From: Lactarius indigo
Lineage: Eukaryota; Basidiomycota; Agaricomycetes; Russulales; Russulaceae
Reading direction: 5' to 3'
DNA: 64,000 bases
Assembly (NCBI GenBank): GCA_025766275.1
Contig: JAFKAC010000043.1
Coordinates: forward strand, 248,001-312,000
Below the pieces are notes generated by a model. It made no database searches, was not told the DNA's origin, and was given only the letters and a program-made list of their open reading frames with translations. Shown here one piece after another: positions 9,790 to 20,800 of the stretch (the first letter of the stretch is position 1; each line of letters starts with the position of its first letter). The position numbers were made by a program, and so were the translations under genes.

Positions 9790-12700
9790 TCAAGCTCTCG
9801 TAGGCGAGTGAAACTCCAGCCCAAGCTGTTCCCTGAATTTAAGGAACTTAATGCGACCCAGATTCTTAGTAAAAAGATCTGTGGGGTTCTCAGCTCCTTC
9901 TATAAAGAATAGTTCTATCTTCTTATCTCGAATTACTTCACGTATGTAGTGGTGTCGCAAATCGATATGTTTAATCCGTTTTTCTTGAACCAGATTAGAA
10001 GATAGAAATATAGAGCCTTGATTATCTCCGCATAATGGAATTGGTTCTAGATTTATTCCTAGCTCAAGAAAGAGCGAACGTATCCAGACCAACTGTCTGC
10101 TTGTATCACACAGCGACATATATTCTGCTTCAGTGGATGAAAGCGCAATTGATTTTTGTGCTCTCGAATTCCAGCAGAATATTCCATTAGCCATTTTTAC
10201 TAAATAGCCCGTAGTGGACTTTCTAGTGACTGGATCTGAGGCCCAATCAGAATCCGCGTATGCTATTATACCACCATCACTTTTGCCGTCATAGACTAAA
10301 GTATAATTGGAGGTACCAAGTAAATAGCGGCATATGTAAAGTGCACGCTTTAAGTGGTCCTCAGATGGGTTGGCAGCGAACTGCGCCATTTTGGTAACAG
10401 CATAAGCAATATCTGGTCGCGTTCCAATCATTATGTATAGGAGTGAACCTATCACTTGTTGGTATGAAGCGCGAAGTTCTGGAGATGCAGATGCCTTATT
10501 AGGAGTAGGATAATACCCTTCCGGTAATGGAGTTGGTACTGATTTGGCATTAATCAGTTTGAAGCGCTGTAGTACTTTCTGAAGGTAGTCCTGTTGATCA
10601 ATGAGGATTCTACCCTTAGATCGTAGTATGCGCATTCGAAGAAACTCCTTGGTATCTCCAAGATCTCTGCATTCCCAGATCTTCATGAAGCGCTGCTTCA
10701 GGGAATCAATATGTTTTTTATTTTTACCGAGGAAGAGGACATCATCAACATAGACAATTACGACAATTGTCTTTTCCTCATTTACAAAAAGACCTGAGTC
10801 TGATTGTAGACATGTGCAGCTTAGAGTACCCATAGACTTATCTAGCGCTCTCCACCAAGCGAGAGCAGCTTGCTTAAGTCCATAAATGGCTTTTCTAAGG
10901 CGCATCACTTTGTTTTGTTGACCAGGGATTTTAAACCCTTCAGGTTGTTCCATGTAGAGTTCCTCATCGAGGTCCCCATACAGGAATGCTGTTTTGACGT
11001 CTAGTCCAGAGATGTGCCAATCTTTAAGCGCTGCAAGCGCAAGCATCATCCGGACAGTCTCAAACCATACCACAGGCGAGAATATTTCGTCATAATCAAT
11101 GCCTTCAACCTGAGAAAAACCTTTGGCAACTAGCCTGGCTTTCTTTCGGCCATCTGACTTTAAGTCAAATACCCATCGATTCTTGATAACCTTTCTGCCT
11201 TTCGGCGGGTTAACAAGTTCATAGACTTTGCGATTGCGAAGGGAAGCTAGTTCCTCTTTGCATGCATTACGCCACTCCTCCTGAGAGTCGCTTGGCATCT
11301 TTAGAATGTCCCGATAAGTCCATTCTCGAATATTAGAGGTATCAGGTGCGTCTAGATCTGTTGGTGAAACTGCTTTGGCTAGCAGAAGATCTAGAAATTT
11401 GACTCCCCCTTCCTGAGCAAGGCGGGTGAGCAATTGCTGCTCTACTTCATCGTCCGAAAGGTGTGGATTATCACCCGAAGCACGAGGAGGACCAGACCCG
11501 GGATGCTCAGGAAAATCTCCTGGTACCGTCTGATCTTGACGTGAACGCAACCGAGAGCTACTCGGCTGGTCACCAGTCAACTGTCGCCATGTGCGAGTCC
11601 GCTCAATGTCACGAATAATCGCAGTAGGAGGCCTATCTCCATAGACATTATCTGGACGAGAAGTTTGTTTCCTTGTACGTGCCGACCTCCTAGGTTGACT
11701 AGGACCAGGTACGGGTTGCGGCGGTAAAGGCGGAGGTAGCTGCGATCCACTTCCTCCAGTAGACGTACTAGGAGGAGGTGCCACAGGGGCTTGTGGAGCG
11801 CTCCTCACTTTAGGAGGCTCAGGTGGAGGGTCGTCATCAACACCAGGAGTGGTATCGTCATGTAACAGCTCATCATCAGAAGCTGTATCATCTAACTGAG
11901 TAACACCTTTGGGTTTACTCCTAACACTGTCCGATGGACATTTAGGAAACAATGCTTCATCAAAGAGGGCTTTGTCCGAGTAAAATAAGGTATTTGGAGT
12001 GCGCATGAAGACATCAGCCTTCATTCCAGATCCCCTACCAAGGTAGATCATAAGTTCGCTTTTAGGGGAAAGTTTATTCACCCGGCGAGCTTCAGGGATA
12101 TGGACATAAGCACCCGATCCAAAGACTCGAAGATGAGCAATGTCAGGTTTCTCATTGTATAATAGTCCATAAGGGGTCTGCCATTGAAGGCGACTGATTG
12201 GAGTTCTATTATAACAATGTGTAGCATGTAAAACTGCAAATTCCCACCAACTCTGAGGTAAACAAGCATCAAGGCGCATGGCCTGAGCTTTGTCCATGAC
12301 TGTACGCATAAAGCGCTCAGCGCGGCCATTCTGCTGTGGGGTATGTGGCGCGGACTGTAGCACTGTAATGCCAGCATCCTTTAGCTGCTTCAGAAAAGCA
12401 TCCGATTTATATTCACCGCCAGCATCAGACATCCACTCTTTTATGGTAGCATCAAATTAATTTTTAATCAGCGCAAGCCACTGCTTTAAAGCAGTAATAG
12501 CGGAGGCTTTATCCCGTAAGAGAGTGATCCAAGCAAAAGAAGTATAATCGTCAAAGAAGACGATAAAATACTTGTACTTGTGATATGATGGTATAGGGAA
12601 GCTTTTTAGATCGGAATGAATCCGACTAAAAGAGGCTTTAGCCCTAGTCTCGGAAGGAGGATGAGATGCTGCAGGCATTTTGCCTTGCGCACATCCTGGG

Positions 12701-15042
12701 CATAGTGTATCAGAGGTCGGAATTATAATCCCATCAGGGAAACCCTTAGTGTTCTCCTTAGATCGTCTTAGAACCTCTTTAGATGGATGTCCGAGGCGAC
12801 GATGCATAAGGTCATAATCTACATTATGCAATGCAGATATGTTGGCGTAATCTAACTCAGTTAGATTAGATATAGAGGCATCTAGCCAAAATAGTGATTG
12901 CCCGTGAATAAGGGGTTTACATTGGACAATTGTTTTATTTTTTCTTAGCAAGTCTATATGCTGCGAATTCCCCAAAACGCGCAATCCTTGCTATAGGAAT
13001 ACTCCCATTGATAGTAACCGTGTGCTCATAGAAGATATGTGAAAGACTGGATAAACTCGTGTAGTTACAAGTTTGTCTGCGATATAATGTTCTAGCAAGA
13101 CAGTACCAACTCCTTCAACATATATCATGTGAGCCGCGGTTTTGACAGGTATTCTGTCAGACTTGGCTAGCGACTTATACTCAATAAAATCACTAAGACT
13201 ATTGGTAAAGTGCGCTGAGGCTCCTGAGTCAAGAAGCCACATATTTTTAGTACGCTTCAAACATTCTGCGCATTGACTGAAGTACTCATTGTGCTCACAC
13301 TCAAGAAAATCAAGAAGAGCACTAGTATAATTGTACATTTCAGGCAACTTCTTTACATGTGACTCCAGTACGTTACAGTTAGATCTGCCACCCCTTAGAT
13401 TTTTTGGGGGCTGGACTAATTCTGTAACGTGATCAGCACGTAATAGGCAAAATGAAGGAGTAACGTACTCTTCTTCATCGGAACCCCAATCCAGGACCTC
13501 ATCTGGACCGGTTAGAAAATGTTCGGGGGTTATAGAACGCGATCCTGACGGGGATATCAAAGTACCGAAGTCAGGGTGCGTAGGAAGCCCATGGTCATAT
13601 AAATATTGCTGATTCCTAGTCCATGCGGCAAGAATTAGCTCCGCAGAAGGAGTTTTTGGAATAGAACCAGCGCCAGTAAATGAAGGTTGTTCCCACATTT
13701 TTGTTATCTCTGCAGCCTCAATTGCCTCCGGATCAACATATTCCGGTGTCGGAGCTCGGTTTTCTTTATCCGAGTCAACATCCGATATAGTTAGATCACT
13801 CAAGTCTAATTGTAGAGCGTTTGAAGACTCACTACAATAGGCGGCAATCTCAGAGTCGTCTAGACTCTTGATGTCGACAATGGGTCGAGCGCCAGCAGGG
13901 GGTGCTCGCATCATGTCAATGTCGAAATCAGAGTCAGACTCTTCGTCAATAAATTTTTCGATCCGAGGGCGCATCTGGGCGTCCACATCGGTGAAACGCT
14001 GCTCAAGCGTCTTCGCGGTCTGAACTGTAGCTGGTACATTCAGCCGCTCTGCGAGCGTCATAGCGGTATTAACGGAGGGAAAGAAGCCAGGGGTCCTCTG
14101 AGGCGAAGAGGATTCAACTTCTGTGCGAGTAGAGACACCAGATGACCCAATATGGATCACCTTGTGAGAAGTGGGCGGAGATAATGCGGCTACAGAGGCT
14201 ATGTGGGAATGCTGGGGAGCGCCGCCACGTGCTTTGCCTTTACCTTTTCCTTTGCCTCGCCCAGATCCTCGTCCTCCGCGCTGCCGGTTAGGCTGCTGCT
14301 GAGAAGACGGGCCGGGGGCATTGGAAGAGGAAGGCTGTTGCTGCTGCTGACCACCCTGCTTCGAAAAGCGAGGGTTTTCGCGCTTGCGTTTAACGGCAGA
14401 GAGTTTCTGCGCGTTGTGTGCTCCCTTATGCTGTCCGCGATTAGTTTCAGTTTCAAACTGGCCAATTACTATGCCAGAGACTGAAGCAAGTTTGAGATCA
14501 GCAGTTGCAACACCGCTGCAGATAATGGGGATAAGGTTTTCCCATTTCTGAGGAAGCGCGGACATGGCTATCAAAGCCTGAAGGGGAGGAGAAATCGCAA
14601 GTGTTGTTTGATTAGGAGCAGTGCCAATAGTAACAGCACCAAGTCGAGAGAAGGCGGCAGCCATTTTCTCGAAAGTTGCTACTGGGTTTTGGTTAGGATT
14701 GAAGCGAATAGAAACTGCTTCTTTAAAGTCCTTGTAAATGCGTGGCAAAGAGACCGCTCCATAGCGATCTTGTACAGCATCCCAGAGCAATTTGGCAGAG
14801 GTGCCGGTGACAGCTTGCTGGATAGCAGGAGAAAGGCGAAGGGTAAGATTACCCCTTGCCATTTCATCACTGCAACGCCAAGCAGCTTGAATTTCAGCGG
14901 TGGCAGTGGTGTCGAGAGGGATAGAACCATCGACATAACCCCAGAGACCTTGGGACATGAAGAAGGCTTGCATGGCATTGGACCAAAGGGTCCAGTTAGA
15001 GCCATCAAAGACGGAGACAAGAGTAGTTAATTGAGATGACAT
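9790..15042 (-). pseudogene. gag-pol: Copia-A gag-pol polyprotein gene with two nonsense codons
   Basis: One frame of about 1750 codons starts at ATG 15042. Order: UBN2-type gag (SQGLWGYVDGS, residues about 30-40), an RGG/GKGKGKGK basic stretch in place of a CCHC knuckle, and a long acidic linker ending in a Cys/His cluster (CEHNEYFSQCAEC). Then come protease (LLDSGASAHFT, about 605), the pre-integrase zinc region (MHRRLGHPSKEVL, CPGCAQGK), an integrase DDE core, reverse transcriptase with YVDD (about 10750) and RNase H (ADSDWASDPVTRKSTTGY). Stops TAG (12991-12993) and TAA (12457-12459) lie in the same frame and look like CAG and CAA (Gln) after C-to-T change. No frameshift, so it died recently by point mutation. 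Confidence 0.93.
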
Positions 15043-15406
15043 TGTTGGTAAATCTGTTGGCTTTATAGTACGTCAGTATTTAGAATTTTTCATCATAATA
15101 CTGAGTGAGATAATAAAACCAGCATTAATCCCTTCGGCTACAGAACGTATTCTGTAGCAGACATTGGTCTTTGCAGACTACCAATTGTCTATGCCAAAAG
15201 AACTGCTCGACCATGTCAACGTTAGACAGTGGGCCAAGTCTATGTACTCCTCTAGAGTACAATACTGGGTCTGTTATGAACCAGGGTGCCTCCCAGGGTC
15301 TGCTCGCTATTTTCTCGTTACCACTCTGTTCATAGATACAGAGGGTAGGAGTGCGATACCACCAGGTGCAACTTCGTCTAGAAGTGCAGCGGCAAGCCCT
15401 GTAACA
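15043..15406 (-). other. Copia-A untranslated leader
   Basis: This is the 364-bp leader between primer site and the gag ATG. I see no coding frame of note. Confidence 0.6.
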
Positions 15407-15418
15407 GGGCCCATAACC
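15407..15418 (-). other. Copia-A primer-binding site, initiator Met-tRNA anticodon type
   Basis: On the element strand GGTTATGGGCCC directly follows the 5' LTR. Its complement, GGGCCCATAACC, matches the anticodon loop region of eukaryotic initiator Met-tRNA (GGGCTCATAACC) with one G-U pair. This is the half-tRNA priming known from Drosophila copia, where the primer is a tRNA cut in the anticodon loop. The same 12-mer sits at the same place in copia-B. Confidence 0.75.
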
Positions 15419-15817
15419 TGTTGCGCAGCAAAAGCCTTATAGGCCAAAGCGCAGCACGCAGGAAGGACGTTCTCACCTTTGAGTAGGTTGAGAGACTAAT
15501 GAGAGAGGAGAATGTGCACAAGCAAAGTGGGTGATGTTCTGTATTCACCTCTCTCCCCACATAGGAGGGTATTTATGCTCTATGGCCCCACCATGTCCAT
15601 TTGCGGTTAAGTGATGAGTAAAGGCGTCCACAATATCGCGTTTTTACACACGCCTAATGTGTTTTGCCCTTCTGAGATAGTCATAGGACTTCTCCTCATC
15701 ATGGGACATGATACGCCCGCTATTGTACGTATCGTGACTGCCTAATATGGTAAATATAGTACAGTAATGTCGTAACTGCTATAGATAAGGTCCTTACGTA
15801 CTTATCACGTTTCAACA
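15419..15817 (-). repeat. 5' LTR of copia-A
   Basis: The 399-bp partner of 8830-9228 has two single-base differences (C/T in the CATCACGGG / CATCATGGG region, T/C near GTAATGT). Confidence 0.95.
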
Positions 15818-16049
15818 GACTAGACTTCTTGTGTAATACTACACTCGAACACCTTCGTGCTCTCATCGTCTCGCGAACCCCCCGTCTTCGTCAGGCCTTC
15901 GAGTCTTGACTTCCCTCTACGATCCAAGTGACCACCGTCCTTGTGATCCTTGTGCATCACCTTTCTGAAGCCAGGCCTTGGAGCTTGCGCTACCGATATT
16001 CGACTGACGCGGTACAGGTCGTACCCAACGCCCCTGTAGTGGCGTTACA
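15818..16049 (+). repeat. 3' LTR of gypsy-1, second part, starting with the GACTA duplicate
   Basis: GACTA (15818-15822) is the right target duplicate of copia-A. The rest continues the gypsy-1 LTR (matching 1487-1714) and ends GCGTTACA at 16049. Confidence 0.93.
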
Positions 16050-16252
16050 CCAAGATACGCCATCTTGGTCTTCTTCAATCGTCACTTCTTGTCTCGGATC
16101 TCGTTCGCCTCTATAACCGAGTGCCGTCCGAATCTCTCTGGTGTCTTCAAACATCCAGGTCTGCCTTTGTGCCATACGCCTTTGGGCATGATTAGCTAAG
16201 TCGTAGTCGCCTTCAAACGCTCAAGTTGAGCTAACGCTGTGACGGCATTACA
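16050..16252 (+). repeat. Truncated LTR of a gypsy-2-like element
   Basis: The sequence matches the R-U5 part of the gypsy-2 LTR (sense strand) from CCAAGATACGCC onward, including ATCTTGGTCTT at 16062-16072, and ends GGCATTACA at 16252. The upstream half is missing: the piece joins gypsy-1 abruptly 12 bp before the predicted transcript start. Confidence 0.7.
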
Positions 16253-16885
16253 GCAAGGGGCTGTTACAGAAGGACCTTTCCCACCTTAGTATAGGGGGAT
16301 TGCCGCAGACTCAGCTGCCTTACCACAGGGGCTGTTACAGAGGACCTTAGGAGTCGCTGCACTCAGTGCCAATCTGACTTGGCTATTGACTGCCGCATGA
16401 CAGGAAGCCATTACAGAAGACCACGCCCCTGCAGAGGTGTGACACTGGAGCTCTTCCCAAAAAGGACTGGCTATCCCCAGGCAGGAACCTCTGGAAGGAA
16501 ACATTGGAAAAAATGGGTGGCTGGATCTCACCTAAGCATCGGCAACCACGTGCTGCTCCGATCTCACCTAATTCAACAAACCAACACATCAGTCCAAGTG
16601 GCAAAAGAAAATTAGTAATATATACTGATCCCTACAGTGGAGGGGAGCGATCCAGCAAATGGGCCAAGCTGGATGCAACTTCTGCAGAGGCAAATACTCT
16701 CACATGCTCCAAGCCTCCTTCACAGAGCCCAATCACCCAATAGACTATTTTTTTGAATTTCACTCTGTCATACATTAGTTGTCGCCAATTGTACACTAGT
16801 GCATTTCCAAATGTCAAACAAATTTTGAGTTCTTGACTAAATTCTGTACCTGTCCTATATTCCGTTCCTGTTCTACACTCTGGCA
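16253..16885. other. Unassigned stretch with a short direct repeat
   Basis: No credible gene. The phrase GGGGCTGTTACAGA(A)GGACCTT occurs at 16257-16278 and 16328-16348, about 71 bp apart. This suggests a small duplicated unit or a decayed element. The end (16740-16885) is AT-rich and unremarkable. Confidence 0.4.
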
Positions 16886-17478
16886 TGCCCCCCCTTCTGC
16901 GTATCTTCCTGTTTCACTTTCCCCCCCCACTTCCTCCCCTCTCCCCTGCCCCCACCCTGCCACCCAATTTGTACAGAATTGGGTGCGCAAAAGAGCGTAG
17001 GGTGTCCCCTCCTCCCTCTCCCCTCTCCCCTCTCCTCCTCCTCCCTCTCCTCTTCCCCTCCCTCCTCCCATCGTTGCCTACTCCTTCGGCGTCGAAAGGA
17101 GGATGCACAGAGGACAGGCCAACGCTGCCTCCCCTTCTGCCGCATTGTGTGCCGCCCTGTTCACATGCAGAAAGAAGCACGATCAGGTGAGTCGCCTCAC
17201 CCCCTCCTCCTCTTCCCCCATGTTGGCCGCCGCCCCGTTTGAGTGCAGAACAGGGGCGCACGAGGGTGAGTCATCTCCCCTCCTTTCTCTCACTGACCAC
17301 AGCCTTCACACACAGAAAGAAGGGGGGCACATGAGGGTATGCCGCCCCCCTCCCCTTCTTTCTCCCACATCCCCACCACCATCCCTGTTGCGTGGAAGGG
17401 GAGTGCATGAGCACACCGCCGCCCCACCTCCTCGGTCGCCCCCAGCCCTCCCTTCCCCATTCGTGCGGAAGGGAGGTG
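16886..17478. repeat. Degenerate C-rich minisatellite, left part
   Basis: Irregular units of about 50-75 bp consist of a C-rich arm, a loop near TTCGYG, a GAAGGG-type arm, then a CACAYGAGGGYAYGCCGCCCC-like run. The arms (CCCTTCC...GGAAGGG) can pair, so each unit can form a hairpin. Open frames here are low-complexity artefacts. Together with 18089-18600 it forms one array split by a solo LTR. Confidence 0.6.
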
Positions 17479-18088
17479 TGATGAACAGACACATAAGAAC
17501 TATACTCACAGTGGACTGATAGTACTGTGGTGAGATATAGAGGGTGACTGGAAGCAGCACAGGGGTGTCAAGCAGAGTGAAGCAAAGTGGAAGTCTGGCA
17601 CACAACAGTGAGGAACTGATATAACATTGGAGAAGAGGGAACATACCTGGCACACAACAGTGAGGAACTGATGTGGACCAGGAGCGTACAAGCCTACTAC
17701 TTATACTATACAGGAGAGTGACACTAGTACAAGAGAAGTAACACAGGGTCACAAAGTACAAGAGACGTTGTTCTACATGTGGGACAAAAGAGTGTGCTAA
17801 TGGAGAACAAGGAGCGTAGAACAAAGAGAGTCTAGAAGTAAATGACATCATAATGATATCATGATAAAGATAGAACAAAGGAAAGTACAAAGGCGTTGAA
17901 TACAACGCAGAGTCTGGATCTATGATATCATAAGGTACAGTGATGTCATACATGACGCAATGATAAGTGCTAGATTGTACAGATCAAATGTAAGTAATCT
18001 ACAAGTCCAATTAATCTAATCTAAAGCAGTCCATGCTGCAAGTCCGGTCCATGTGAGCCGCTAAGTGCGCAAGGGTCACTTATCAACA
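17479..18088 (-). repeat. Solo LTR of the copia-B family
   Basis: A 610-bp sequence starts TGATGAACAG and ends CTTATCAACA, like the 618-bp LTRs of copia-B, but with many substitutions and small gaps. AGGTG lies on both sides (17474-17478 and 18089-18093), a perfect target duplication. No internal element sequence remains, so it is a solo LTR left by LTR-LTR recombination. Strand follows the copia-B LTR convention used here. Confidence 0.85.
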
Positions 18089-18600
18089 AGGTGAACAAGG
18101 GCAGGCCACCCTCGACACTGCCCCCCTCTCCCTTGGCCACGCCCCCCTGTGGCATGGAGGGGACACGCAAGGGCACCGTGCACCACACACCCCCTACCCC
18201 TTCCCCATTCGCGCAGAAGGGAGGCACACAGGGGCATGCTGCCCCTGTATGTGCGGATGGGGAAGGGATGCGCACAAGGGCACGCCGCCCCCAGCACCAC
18301 CCTGTACGCATGGAGGGGGCACGCAGGAGCACCACACCCCCTTTCGCATTCACACAAAAGGGAGGCGCACAAGAGCACCGCACCCCAGCCCCCTCCCTTT
18401 CCCATTCGCGTGGAAGGGGGGGCACACACACCCCTGTACATGTGGAGGGAGCACGCCGCACCACCTCTCCGCTTCACCCCTGGCCCCTCCTCTTCCCTGT
18501 TTGCGCAGGAAGGGGGCGTGCAGGGACACAAGGGGTCTCCTTGTGCCTGCATTCACTGCGCCCACCCCCTGTTTTCGCCTGCTACAGTACTACTTAGATA
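18089..18600. repeat. Degenerate C-rich minisatellite, right part
   Basis: The array of 16886-17478 continues with clearer units, for example CCATTCGCGCAGAAGGG (18206-18222) and CCATTCGCGTGGAAGGG (18401-18417). Each is followed by GGCACAC-type runs. Confidence 0.65.
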
Positions 18601-19936
18601 CAAAGATTAGATGTAATTTTATTAGATAATAAAAATATATTTGTTTTTCTTGTTAAGTTAAAAGAACATATGAAAAAAACATACGACATTTGTGTGTACA
18701 AATAAGGAAATGCATTTTTTGAATGGAGCTCAAATGTTGTTCAGGGAAGCCTGTTTTTTGATGTCCAGAAAAATGTGACTTACTTGGCACCTTCCTATTT
18801 GGGGGCGTGATTCCCTGCGGAAAAACGGCCACTGTGACCCGAGTAGAGCGCCGGCTTGTGACTGACTTGTCCACTTTTGCTACCCTTGCGGCCTGATCAT
18901 GATATAGCAAGACATAATATGACCTCTCAGGGTAACTCCATGTTCTCTTTCGCTAATATCTACTAGATCCTTGCCGACCACCAAACACATGTCTTTTTGG
19001 AAAGGAAAATATGTGCTAAATATAAAGCGTTGAGTTTCTGAGATGTCAGACGAGTTACGGCTACATCCCGCAGACCCTTCTTTCTCCCCATTCAAGCTTC
19101 AGGCTTGCGAGACTCGACCACGACCACTTACGATAGCATCTAAGACTTATCGTCTACCCTGTGGTCACAATATACAACCCTCCAACTCGGATACTCTTCA
19201 GTGACTGCTCAACAACACACCTCCGCAGATTTCTCGTAAAAGGAGACCGATGCCCTGCATCGTCATTGCTTACATGATCCCAATCACGCTTCGGAGTCTG
19301 CAATACGGAGTCGCCGCAGTGAGACAGAGTACCTCACGGTAATGCTTCCATCCGTCATCTGCGCAGTGTGGCAGATGGAGAGGAAGGCTAGTTCAGGGGT
19401 AGGAAGTCAGGGTGCGTCCCTTGTCCTGTTCGTCTACCATCGTAGAGTATATATACTAATTATGAAGAGACGCGCAGGCATTCGAGAAAGTGGTTCTGGC
19501 ACAGGGGAATCGAGCAACTCTCCCCTTCCTCGTTCGCGTCCCTCCGCTCTAGACTCGTGGTTATACATACTCAGCTATCTATTCTCAAAGCAAGTCACCT
19601 AAACCTGAGTCGCCAAACGAACCCTGTCATGTTTCCGCTTGATGTTGCGACGCATGGAAACTGGGTTCTTTGAAAAGTTATATGTACGGTTGGCAAGAGC
19701 CTGGGGAGAGCCGATACTTCTACGTAGGTCAGGGGAGATGCAGAGTTCTGATTGGGAGGGAAGTATGAGAGTGTCTTTCTCGCGGGAATTCATAGAGAAA
19801 TACGATAATGGAAGAAACAGAGGTCACACATTTTTCCGGGTCTTGTAAGTATGGTGCTAGATACATCAGAAAATCCCGAAACGAGAGTGCCACGCATTGA
19901 AGGCACAACAAGAACACATATTATATGAGGGATGCT
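18601..19936. other. Gene-poor stretch with a relic shared with 62.55-62.85 kb
   Basis: No credible intact gene. On the - strand, 18880-19140 is similar to + strand 62555-62850. Shared phrases include GTAAGTGGTC(G/A)TGGTCGAGTCTC, a translated GSAG(C/Y)SR(N/K)SS segment and (V)DI(S/G)ERE. The two copies therefore lie in inverted orientation on either side of the DUF6535 array. The part near 19842-19936 resembles the 3' flank of DUF6535 gene 2 (25920-26045). Confidence 0.5.
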
Positions 19937-20800
19937 TCACGCGATATCATACTGGTCAAACGATGCGTGCGGAGGGTGGGGTTCTGTATGCTCGACAACA
20001 AGAGGGCACTGCGAAGGATCTGCGACGGCTGTGTGAGTAACTGACGACGCTGGCGGAAACTGTGGTGGAAGATCTGGGGCAGTCATAACAGTTTCCAGAA
20101 CCACCGAAAGGGGGTCAAGAGCGTCCCTTTCCTTGTGCAACGCAGCCGTCGTGCCACCCTCTCCTTCAGCCGCGCTGCCTAAGTCAGGTACAGAGGACGA
20201 CCGTGCACGAGATGGGCCAGGAGAAGCAGGGGCCAGTGGCGACGAATGATATTCTGGCGGAGGATATGCGTAGTTAGATCCGGTCAGGGAAGAGTTCAAA
20301 GATGCCTGCAGAAGTGAAGGGGGAAAATCGTCTAGGATCTGAATGGGAAAAAGTAGCAATGGAACGTCGAAAGCATCAGACGAAGTGTGGCGGTCGACGA
20401 TGTGCTGGACGGTGACGGAACGAGATGAGCAGATAGAGGCCATTGAGGGAGGAGTATATGCTGAAGGTTCAGGGCGGAGAGGGAGAGGGTTTCACGGAGG
20501 CGTCCGTGCCACCTTGTATCAGATCCTGAGAAGTGGCAGAAATGTCACTTTTCAATGGTAGTCTGAAGAGCGGAGTGGGAGTTGTCAAGCGGCAGAACAT
20601 CAGTGTGGCTTTCATTGACATGACATGGGGCGGGTACGGACGAGGGAGGTGTATCTGGACTGGTAAGGGAAACAGGGCTAGCGCAGTGGCAGCAGTACGA
20701 GAAATGGCTGTGGGGGAAAAGTTATCATGAATATGGCCAGCGAAGTTGCGCAATGGATACAAGGATGGCCTCTCCAAGTTTGCCACCTCGGCCTCAGTTT
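19937..20800 (-). pseudogene. DUF6535 gene remnant 0 (3' end only)
   Basis: Only the C-terminal tail region survives, in two frames. Part 20469-20786 aligns with the start of the disordered tail of gene 2 (YPLRNFAGHIHDNF versus YPMCNVVGHIHSNS). Part 19937-20443 carries the tail end, with SSPLAPASPGPSRARS and a final QYDIA in place of the YDIV of the family. A frameshift separates the parts, and the membrane core and exons 1-2 are gone. Confidence 0.75.

Larger units (their letters stand above)
8830..15817 (-). mobile_element. Copia-A: Ty1/copia retrotransposon nested in the gypsy-1 LTR
   Basis: This 6988-bp element has two 399-bp LTRs (8830-9228 and 15419-15817) that differ by two transitions, a GACTA target duplication, a primer site (15407-15418), one long gag-pol frame (9790-15042, - strand) and a polypurine tract GCAAGGGGGAG (complement of 9229-9239). 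Two nonsense codons break the frame. The low LTR divergence shows a recent insertion, younger than its gypsy-1 host. Confidence 0.96.
1141..16049 (+). mobile_element. Gypsy-1: chromodomain Ty3/gypsy retrotransposon interrupted by copia-A
   Basis: Without the copia-A insertion this element is about 7.9 kb: 5' LTR (1141-1714), self-primer site, gag, pol (protease, reverse transcriptase, RNase H, integrase, chromodomain), a third reading frame, a polypurine tract and the 3' LTR. The LTRs are 574 and 573 bp and differ by about seven transitions and one C-run indel by eye. Several in-frame TGA codons make it defective. The left flank (ATCAC) and right flank (CCAAG) do not form a target duplication, so one boundary was rearranged. 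The protein order and primer site place it in the Tf1/sushi chromovirus group. Confidence 0.93.

Noticed and set aside
18091..18610. Several overlapping open frames of 120-170 codons on both strands
   Set aside because: They lie in the C-rich minisatellite, are low-complexity and read open in several frames at once.
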